The notes beneath the pieces are model-generated. The model was not told where the DNA came from. It saw nothing but the letters and a program-made list of their open reading frames with translations, and did no database searches. 9,964 bases of DNA from Bacillota bacterium. Its GTDB lineage: Bacteria > Bacillota > Clostridia > Christensenellales > CAG-138. Below are positions 1-6,356 of the stretch, piece after piece. The DNA is taken from contig JAEWQH010000085.1 in NCBI GenBank assembly GCA_023399275.1, positions 1-9,964 on the forward strand, read 5' to 3'. The position numbers and the translations under genes are program-made. The number at the start of each line of letters is the position of its first letter. Position 1 is the stretch's first letter.

Positions 1-382
1 CGTCCATGCCGCTGATGCCGACCGCGCGGCCGCCCGCGTTCTGGATCAGATTGACCAGGCCCTTATTGACCTTGCCCGCGAGCACCATCTGCGCGACCTC
101 GACCGTCTCCTTGTCGGTGACGCGGAGGCCGCCGACGAAGACGCTCTCCTTGCCGAGCTTTTTGAGCGTGGCGCTGATCTCGGGGCCGCCGCCATGCACG
201 AGCACGATCTTGACGCCGACGAGGGTGAGAAGCACCACGTCGCCCATGACCGCCTGCTTGAGTGACTCGTCCTCCATGGCGCTGCCGCCGTATTTGACCA
301 CGACGGTCTTGCCATAGTAATTTTGAATATAGGGCAGCGCCTGGATGAGCACCTTGGCGCGCTTGGCGATATCGATGCTCAT
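1..382 (-). CDS. argB: Acetylglutamate kinase, N-terminal part (cut by window edge)
   Basis: Catalyses ATP-dependent phosphorylation of N-acetylglutamate, the second step of cyclic arginine synthesis, in the cytoplasm. Reading the minus strand from an ATG at 382 gives 127 residues, open to the window edge, beginning MSIDIAKRAKVLIQALPYIQ. Visible family motifs are VVVKYGGSAM (residues 27-36, phosphate-binding Lys30), LVHGGGPEIS (61-70, glycine-rich loop) and GLRVTD (85-90, with the Arg that contacts acetylglutamate). About 25 residues precede the first beta strand; such an N-terminal helix is typical of the arginine-inhibited hexameric kinases, so feedback inhibition is likely but inferred. 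The start overlaps the argJ stop as ATGA (382-379), and a GGAGA at 392-396 lies inside argJ, which points to translational coupling. Roughly the C-terminal half is missing only because the window ends. Confidence 0.97.
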   Translation of the reverse strand, partial: MSIDIAKRAKVLIQALPYIQNYYGKTVVVKYGGSAMEDESLKQAVMGDVVLLTLVGVKIVLVHGGGPEISATLKKLGKESVFVGGLRVTDKETVEVAQMVLAGKVNKGLVNLIQNAGGRAVGISGMD

Positions 383-1590
383 GTGCGGTAGTCTCCGTTG
401 ATCTTCACGTAGTCGTAAGTCAGGTCGCAGCCGTATGCCGTGGCGCAGGCGTCGCCGTCGCCGAGCGTGACCGCGATCGTGATCTCGCTTTCGGAGAGGA
501 TTTTCTTCGCGCGCTCCTCCGAAAAATCCACGCCCATGCCGCCCTGGCAGACGGTGATCTGTCCTGCGGCGGAGGAGAACGAAACGCCGACGTTGTTGAC
601 GTCTGTTTCCACGCCCGCGTAGCCCAGCGCGCAGAGCACCCGGCCCCAGTTTGCGTCCGCGCCGAACATGGCGCACTTTACGAGCGGGGAATTGATGACG
701 GATTTACTCAGCTTTACAGCGGAGGCTTTGCTGCCGGCCCCCGTGAGCCGGCAGACGATGAGCTTGGTTGCGCCTTCGCCATCCGCCGCAATCGCGCGGG
801 AGAGATATTGCGTAACTGCGGACAGCGCGGCGCAAAACGCCTCGTAGTCCGCGCCGTCGTGCGTGATCAGTTCGTTGCCCGCCAGTCCGTTGGCGAGGAT
901 GGTCACCATGTCGTTGGTGGAGGTGTCCCCGTCCACGCTGACCATGTTGAAGCTGTCCGCGATGTCCGCGCGCAGCGCTTTTTGCAGCATGGCGGGGGAG
1001 ATGGCGGCGTCGGTGGTGAGAAAGCCCAGCATGGTCGCCATATTGGGCTGGATCATGCCGCTGCCCTTGGCGATGCCGCCGATGCGGCAGGTCTTGCCGC
1101 CGAGTGTAAACGCAAACGCGATTTCCTTCTTCTTCAGGTCGGTGGTCATGATGGCTTCCGCGGCGGCGTTGCTGTCGTCTCCGAGCGCCGAGACGAGCGC
1201 AGGGATGCCGCTCGCGATAGGCCCGATCTCCAGCGGCTTGCCGATCACGCCCGTGGAGGCGACGACGACGTCGCCCGCGGGGATCTGCAGCGCGCTGCCG
1301 AGCAGATCGCACATCGCAGATGCGATCTCCACGCCGTTTGCATTGCAGGTGTTGGCGTTGCCGCTGTTGCAGATGATGGCGCTGGCGTAGCCGTCCGCCA
1401 CATTTGCTTTCGTGACTGCGATCGGCGCGCCCTGAACGAGGTTTTGCGTATAGACGCAGGCGCAGGCCGCCCGCGTTTGGCTATAGATCAGCGCAAGATC
1501 CTTCTTGCTCTTGTTCTTGCGGATGCCGCAGTAGACACCCGAGGCTTGATATCCCGTTGCGGCGCAGACGCCGCCGTCGATCTGTTTCAT
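379..1590 (-). CDS. argJ: Bifunctional ornithine acetyltransferase / N-acetylglutamate synthase
   Basis: Transfers the acetyl group of N-acetylornithine to glutamate, and in bifunctional members also acetylates glutamate from acetyl-CoA, closing the acetyl cycle. The 403-residue length fits the family. Visible motifs are STGVIG (112-117, oxyanion-hole region), KGSGMIQPNMATMLGFLTTD (175-194) and the C-terminal DLTYDYVKINGDYRT. The precursor is expected to self-cleave between Ala185 and Thr186 of the MATML motif, with Thr186 as the nucleophile, giving alpha and beta chains. The first glycine-rich signature reads SGNANTCNANG, a little off the more common SGNANACTG. The ATG is preceded by a GGAAAGG-like site at 1601-1607. 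The gene follows argC after 39 bp and overlaps argB by 4 bp. Whether it is mono- or bifunctional cannot be read from the sequence; with no argA or argE in view the acetyl-recycling role is clear. Confidence 0.97.
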   Translation of the reverse strand: MKQIDGGVCAATGYQASGVYCGIRKNKSKKDLALIYSQTRAACACVYTQNLVQGAPIAVTKANVADGYASAIICNSGNANTCNANGVEIASAMCDLLGSALQIPAGDVVVASTGVIGKPLEIGPIASGIPALVSALGDDSNAAAEAIMTTDLKKKEIAFAFTLGGKTCRIGGIAKGSGMIQPNMATMLGFLTTDAAISPAMLQKALRADIADSFNMVSVDGDTSTNDMVTILANGLAGNELITHDGADYEAFCAALSAVTQYLSRAIAADGEGATKLIVCRLTGAGSKASAVKLSKSVINSPLVKCAMFGADANWGRVLCALGYAGVETDVNNVGVSFSSAAGQITVCQGGMGVDFSEERAKKILSESEITIAVTLGDGDACATAYGCDLTYDYVKINGDYRT

Positions 1591-1608
1591 GTGCCGTTGC
1601 CCTTTCCT

Positions 1609-1625
1609 GCGCGCTTTCTGCGCGC
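1609..1625. repeat. Intercistronic GC hairpin between argC and argJ
   Basis: Arms GCGCGC and GCGCGC around a 5-base loop fill much of the 39 bp argC-argJ gap, ending just before the argJ ribosome site at 1601-1607. GCGCGC is its own complement, so chance occurrence in GC-rich DNA is more likely than for the argG-argH hairpin. Confidence 0.45.
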
Positions 1626-1629
1626 CGCT

Positions 1630-2564
1630 CTATTCGTTCAGCGTCAGCCCCGCGTAGGGGTCGGCGCCGATGAGGATATTCATCAGCTGGATGGCTGCGC
1701 CGCTGGCGCCTTTGCCGAGGTTGTCGAAGCGGGCGAGCAGTGTGATGCGCTCCTCGTTTCCCGCGACGCTGATGTCCATGCCGTCGAGATCCTTGAGCTT
1801 CCCGCTGGCGAGAAAGCCGTGCTCGTCCATCTGCTCGCAGTAGCGTACCATCGGCCCCGTATAGCGCGCGCGGTAAAGGTCGCGGATATCCTGTGCGCCA
1901 TACCCGGGCGCGAGCTGCTCGCGAAACACGGAGAGGATGGTGAGCATGCCGTTGTAGTAGTCCGCAACGATGGGGAAGAACGCGGGTGCAAAAGCGAGGC
2001 CGCTGTAGTGCTGCATCTCCCGAAGGTGCTTGTGCTGCTGAGGCAGCGCATAGAGCCGCGGGGACTTGAGCAGCACGTCGCGGTAGTCCGACTCGTACTG
2101 CGCGATCATCTTGTGTCCGCCGCCGCTGTAGCCCGTAAGGGAGGTGCAGCTCAGCAGCGCGTCTTTTCGGAGGATGCCCGCTGCGATGAGCGGCGCGCTC
2201 AGCGCGAGAAAGCCGCTTGCGTGGCAGCCGGGCACGCTGACGCGCTTCGTGCCGCCGAGCTGCTCCCACCCGCCGTCCCAGGCTTCCGGCAGGCCATAGA
2301 CCCAGCCGTCGGCGATCCGGTGTGCGGTCGAGGGGTCTATGATGCGCACCTGCGGGGATTCCACCATGCCGCAGGCCTCGATGGCTGCGTCGTCCGGCAG
2401 GCAAAGAAAGGCTACGTCGCACGCGTTGAGCAGCTCTTTTCTGCGGGCTGGGTCCTTGCGTTCCCCTTCCGGCAAGGTGAGCAGGTTCAGATCGGCGCGG
2501 CAGGACAGGCGCTCGTAGATGCGAAGGCCGGTCGTTCCCTCCTTGCCGTCGATAAAAACGTTTG

Positions 2565-2568
<4 letters not shown>
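1630..2568 (-). CDS. argC: N-acetyl-gamma-glutamyl-phosphate reductase, short (type 2) form
   Basis: NADPH-dependent reduction of N-acetylglutamyl phosphate to N-acetylglutamate semialdehyde, third step of arginine synthesis. The protein is 312 residues, shorter than the usual type 1 enzyme of about 345, and starts with FIDGKEGTTG (5-14) as the nucleotide-binding loop. The catalytic cysteine is Cys115 in VPGCHASGFLAL (112-123). Other conserved blocks are GYSGGGHKMI (146-155), HKHLREMQHY (179-188) and DNLGKGASGAAIQLMNILIG (282-301). These features match the type 2 ArgC family better than type 1. I chose the ATG at 2568 because the protein begins exactly at the family's first beta strand and because it makes an ATGA overlap with the argH stop (2568-2565). 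A longer in-frame ATG at 2760 would add 64 residues that lie inside argH and look unlike ArgC. A GGGAGA sits about 11 bases upstream. Confidence 0.96.
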
Positions 2569-3941
<1,373 letters not shown>

Positions 3942-3973
3942 GCTGCTCTCCCTTGCCTTGCGTTCTGTCAGCG

Positions 3974-3996
3974 AGCGCCCGCCGGAGGCGGGCGCT
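3974..3996. repeat. Intercistronic GC hairpin between argG and argH
   Basis: Perfect 10-bp arms AGCGCCCGCC and GGCGGGCGCT around a 3-base loop, within the 80 bp argG-argH gap. Neither strand has a T-run after it, so full termination is unlikely. Partial termination or protection of one side of the mRNA from decay is possible. I see no separate promoter for argH in the gap. Confidence 0.7.
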
Positions 3997-4021
3997 GCGC
4001 GCGGGTGAAACGCTTGCCGCG

Positions 4022-5242
4022 TTACTTCTTGTTCTTCGCCTGTACCATGGCGTTGACCTTGGTGGGCAGGCCGTAGAGGCTGATGAAGCCCTCCGCGTCC
4101 TTTTGATTGTAGTCGCTCTCGCCGAAGGTGGCGATGGCTTCCGAATACAGGCTATAGGGGCTTTCGATGCCGGCCTTGATGACGTTGCCCTTGTAGAGCT
4201 TGAGCTTCACGGTGCCGGTGACGGTTTCCTGCGTCTTGTCGACGAACGCAGCGAGCGCCTCGCGCAGCGGGGAGAACCAGAGGCCGTTGTAGACCAGCTC
4301 GGCATAGGTGATGGCGAGCTCCGCCTTCTTATGCGCGGTCAGCTTATCGAGCGTGATGGTCTCGAGCGCCTCGTGCGCACGGTAGAGGATCGTGCCGCCG
4401 GGGGTTTCGTAGACGCCGCGGCACTTGATGCCGACAAGCCGGTTTTCTACGATGTCCAGCAGGCCGATGCCGTTTGCGCCGCCGACCTCGTTGAGCTTGA
4501 GGATGATGTCCTTGGCGCTCATCTTCTTGCCGTCGAGCGATACGGGCACACCCTTGTCAAGCCCAATGGTCACATAGGCGGGCTTGTCCGGTGCGAGCTC
4601 GGGGGAGACGCTCATCTCCAGGAACCCCTCTTTGTTGTAGAGCGGCTCGCCGGAGGGATCCTCCAGATCGAGCCCCTCGTGCGAAAGGTGCCAGAGGTTC
4701 TTGTCCTTGGAGTAGTTCGTTTCGCGGCTGATGTTGAGCGGCACGTTGTGCGCCTCGGCATAGGCGATCTCTTCCTCGCGGCTCTTGAGCGACCACTCGC
4801 GCCACGGGGCGATGACCTTCATGTTCGGCGCGAAGTGCTTGATCGCCAGTTCAAAGCGAACCTGATCGTTGCCCTTGCCGGTGCAGCCGTGGGCGATGGC
4901 GTCCGCGCCCTCTTTGAGCGCGATCTCGGCGATGCGCTGCGCGATGATGGGGCGGGCAAACGACGTGCCGAGCAGGTATTCCTCGTAGATGGCGCCCGCC
5001 TTCATGGTGGGCACGATGAAATCGTCCACAAACTCGTTGGTGAGGTCCTCTACGTAGAGTTTGCTCGCGCCGGTCTTGAGCGCTTTTTGCTCCAGACCGT
5101 CCAGCTCGCCCATGCCCTGACCCACGTCGCCGGCGACGGCGATGACCTCACAGCCGGGGTAGTTTTCTTTGAGCCACGGGATGATGACGGATGTATCCAG
5201 CCCACCGGAATAGGCTAAAACGATCTTCTTGATGTTCGACAT
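4022..5242 (-). CDS. argG: Argininosuccinate synthase
   Basis: Joins citrulline and aspartate with ATP to make argininosuccinate. The protein is 406 residues, normal for the family. The N-terminal ATP-pyrophosphatase loop AYSGGLDTSV is at residues 10-19, and the second family signature, GCTGKGNDQVRFE, is at 119-131; SPYSLYSEAIATF (361-373) belongs to the conserved C-terminal region. I chose the ATG at 5242 over the upstream in-frame ATG at 5377 for two reasons. MSNIKKIVLAYSGG is the standard family N-terminus, and a clear GGAGG (5251-5255) lies eight bases upstream. The 45 extra residues of the longer frame run through the AT-rich promoter region. It is the first gene of the arg run here, directly downstream of a predicted promoter and operator. 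Confidence 0.98.
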   Translation of the reverse strand: MSNIKKIVLAYSGGLDTSVIIPWLKENYPGCEVIAVAGDVGQGMGELDGLEQKALKTGASKLYVEDLTNEFVDDFIVPTMKAGAIYEEYLLGTSFARPIIAQRIAEIALKEGADAIAHGCTGKGNDQVRFELAIKHFAPNMKVIAPWREWSLKSREEEIAYAEAHNVPLNISRETNYSKDKNLWHLSHEGLDLEDPSGEPLYNKEGFLEMSVSPELAPDKPAYVTIGLDKGVPVSLDGKKMSAKDIILKLNEVGGANGIGLLDIVENRLVGIKCRGVYETPGGTILYRAHEALETITLDKLTAHKKAELAITYAELVYNGLWFSPLREALAAFVDKTQETVTGTVKLKLYKGNVIKAGIESPYSLYSEAIATFGESDYNQKDAEGFISLYGLPTKVNAMVQAKNKK

Positions 5243-5250
5243 AACGGTCG

Positions 5251-5255
5251 CCTCC
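5251..5255 (-). promoter_or_regulatory. argG ribosome binding site
   Basis: GGAGG on the minus strand, eight bases before the ATG at 5242. It decides the argG start in favour of MSNIKK over the longer upstream frame. Confidence 0.85.
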
Positions 5256-5266
5256 AAATGATGAAT

Positions 5267-5280
5267 TGCATATATATTAA
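5267..5280 (-). promoter_or_regulatory. Candidate ARG box (ArgR/AhrC operator)
   Basis: The plus-strand 14-mer TGCATATATATTAA matches the general ARG-box core TGNATWWWWATNCA at all but one position. It overlaps the predicted -10 box of argG, where a bound arginine repressor would block RNA polymerase. ArgR operators usually occur as tandem pairs; I do not see a convincing second box next to it, and AT-rich DNA gives chance matches, so confidence is moderate. Confidence 0.45.
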
Positions 5281-5302
5281 TAAATATAGCATAACAAGTC
5301 AA
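5274..5302 (-). promoter_or_regulatory. Predicted argG operon promoter
   Basis: On the minus strand, TTGACT (5302-5297) is a near-consensus -35 box. It is followed by a 17-base spacer and TAATAT (5279-5274) as a -10 box matching four of six consensus bases. Transcription would start near 5267, giving a leader of about 25 bases before the argG ATG, which includes the GGAGG ribosome site. The short leader leaves no room for a classic attenuator or riboswitch downstream of this start. Confidence 0.65.
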
Positions 5303-5313
5303 GGGGCGTTTGA

Positions 5314-5333
5314 AATAAAATTGCGATTTTATT
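5314..5333. repeat. AT-rich inverted repeat upstream of the argG promoter
   Basis: Perfect 8-base arms AATAAAAT and ATTTTATT flank a TGCG loop. It lies about 11 bases upstream of the predicted -35 box, where an activator site or UP-like element would be placed. No known operator consensus was recognised. Confidence 0.6.
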
Positions 5334-5358
5334 AGAAAATTTTGAGTGAGCTCGAAAA

Positions 5359-5376
5359 TAATATGCATAATATGCA
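5359..5376. repeat. Tandem 9-bp repeat TAATATGCA x2
   Basis: TAATATGCA occurs twice back to back at 5359-5367 and 5368-5376, and the second junction also forms TGCATAATATGCA, a near-palindrome. It sits between the terminator of the phospholipase-like gene and the argG promoter. The TGCAT and ATGCA half-sites resemble those of an ARG box but with a spacing one base short. Confidence 0.55.
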
Positions 5377-5390
5377 AATGATATACGATC

Positions 5391-5429
5391 CAAAAGAAAA
5401 AGAGTCGCCCGTGAATGCGGGGCGGCTCT
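5391..5429 (-). terminator. Intrinsic terminator after the phospholipase-like gene
   Basis: Read on the minus strand, arms at 5420-5429 (AGAGCCGCCC) and 5401-5410 (GGGCGACTCT) form a ten-position stem with one A/C mismatch and a nine-base loop. They are followed by a T-rich run, TTTTCTTTTG (5400-5391). It starts 17 bases after the gene's stop codon and separates that gene from the arg operon. Confidence 0.85.
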
Positions 5430-5446
5430 GCGCGGCGTAACGAGGA

Positions 5447-6130
5447 TTATGTGCAGACGGGGCACCAGGCTCTGCGCGGCGTGATGCGCCTGCGGCAGAC
5501 TGCGTCCCGAAACGCATACTGTTCCGCGGCGAACGGTGCGAAGCGCTTTGGCGCGCGCGTGTGCTCCTCTTGCGCTTCGGAGAGCGAAACGAGTGCCGTC
5601 ATGGCGCCGAGGCAGGCGCAAAACGCATACCGGAGATCCCGCGCGAGCGTGCAGCCCTCGGCGCGGTAATCGCGCTTTATGCGGTAGATTTCGGTCACGA
5701 CATCGCGCGCGCTCTGTGCGGGGGCGAAGGAGAATCCCGCGAGCATGCACGCTTCCTGCGTATAGTGCGCACGGAAATAGTCGTTGAGCCGCTTTTCATA
5801 GACGCCGTGCGCCTTGAGCCCGAGACGGAACTCCGACGCGTGCGCGAAGGTGAAGTAGTCCGTCAGGTAATGGCAGAGGATGCCGAGGCGCAGCGCGTAT
5901 TCCGGCGGGAGCGGCGCGCCCTGTTCGGCGGGTTGTCCGGCGAGCGCTTCGGCAAAGATGCCGATCTCGCGCTGGCATTTCAGCGTAAAATGCGGGTTGA
6001 GGATCAGCTCCGGCAGGTAGTCCGGCAGGAGGTTGCCGAGCACGAAGAGCTCCCGGTCGAGCCGGATGCCCCGCGCGTCGAGCGCTTCGTACAGCAGATG
6101 CCCCATGGCATGGTGGGACGCAGATTTCAT
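5447..6130 (-). CDS. Zinc-dependent phospholipase C-like protein, function unknown
   Basis: A 227-residue protein resembling the zinc-dependent phospholipase C / S1-P1 nuclease-like family common in Firmicutes. Candidate metal ligands are visible in order: His6, His7 and His11 in SHHAMGH, Asp37 in GNLLPDY (32-38), His47, and the His87/Asp91/His97 set in HYLTDYFTFAHA (87-98). No signal peptide or membrane segment is seen, unlike secreted clostridial alpha-toxins, so a cytoplasmic role is likely and phospholipase activity is not shown. The tail is odd: after about residue 190 it is basic and ends in CPVC (223-226), which could bind another metal or be redox-active. The ATG at 6130 has GGAGA (6135-6139) five bases upstream. 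It stands alone, with its own predicted promoter and terminator, between the molybdenum-enzyme genes and the arg operon. The family assignment is fairly sure; the substrate is unknown. Confidence 0.75.
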   Translation of the reverse strand: MKSASHHAMGHLLYEALDARGIRLDRELFVLGNLLPDYLPELILNPHFTLKCQREIGIFAEALAGQPAEQGAPLPPEYALRLGILCHYLTDYFTFAHASEFRLGLKAHGVYEKRLNDYFRAHYTQEACMLAGFSFAPAQSARDVVTEIYRIKRDYRAEGCTLARDLRYAFCACLGAMTALVSLSEAQEEHTRAPKRFAPFAAEQYAFRDAVCRRRITPRRAWCPVCT

Positions 6131-6199
6131 GTCTTCTCCGTTTTCGTGATTTCAAGCATTTCTTCGTTCCCGTCTATCATAGCGGAAACGCATTTGATG

Positions 6200-6229
6200 A
6201 TCATATCACAAGCGTTAAACAAATGTAAA
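6200..6229 (-). promoter_or_regulatory. Predicted promoter of the phospholipase-like gene
   Basis: Minus-strand TTTACA (6229-6224, five of six consensus bases), an 18-base spacer and TATGAT (6205-6200, five of six), preceded by TGA to give an extended -10 form. The implied leader is about 60 bases. The surrounding stretch is notably AT-rich compared with the genes on either side. Confidence 0.6.
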
Positions 6230-6297
6230 ATATATGCGTTGCGCGCGGAGCCCCAAAAGCGGCGGATAAAGCGCGAATTTTCGCCCCAAACCTGTTT

Positions 6298-6353
6298 TTT
6301 GGCAAGCCAAAGGCCGCCGGCGCGCGCCGGCGGCCCCGCTGCGGCAAAGCCGC
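6298..6353 (-). terminator. GC-rich hairpin cluster ending the molybdenum-enzyme operon
   Basis: Three inverted repeats follow the large-subunit stop on the minus strand: a 5-bp stem GCGGC/GCCGC (6341-6353), a perfect 24-bp palindrome (6312-6335, arms GGCCGCCGGCGC and GCGCCGGCGGCC), and TTTGGC/GCCAAA (6298-6311). The big palindrome is followed by only three T residues, so it is a weak-tract terminator or a 3'-end stabilising structure rather than a textbook intrinsic terminator. Confidence 0.6.
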
Positions 6354-6356
6354 GCC

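Larger units (their letters stand above)
6131..6356. other. Intergenic region between the molybdenum-enzyme operon and the phospholipase-like gene
   Basis: About 226 bp without a gene. The high-coordinate part holds the GC hairpins that end the large-subunit gene; the low-coordinate part is AT-rich and holds the predicted promoter and leader of the phospholipase-like gene. Inverted copies AACGCAT (6187-6193) and ATGCGTT (6234-6240) bracket that promoter. No tRNA or small ORF with a good ribosome site was seen. Confidence 0.6.

Noticed and set aside
5243..5377. Forty-five residue N-terminal extension of ArgG
   Set aside because: It translates the AT-rich promoter region, lacks conservation with the family and has no ribosome site; the GGAGG before 5242 fixes the shorter start.
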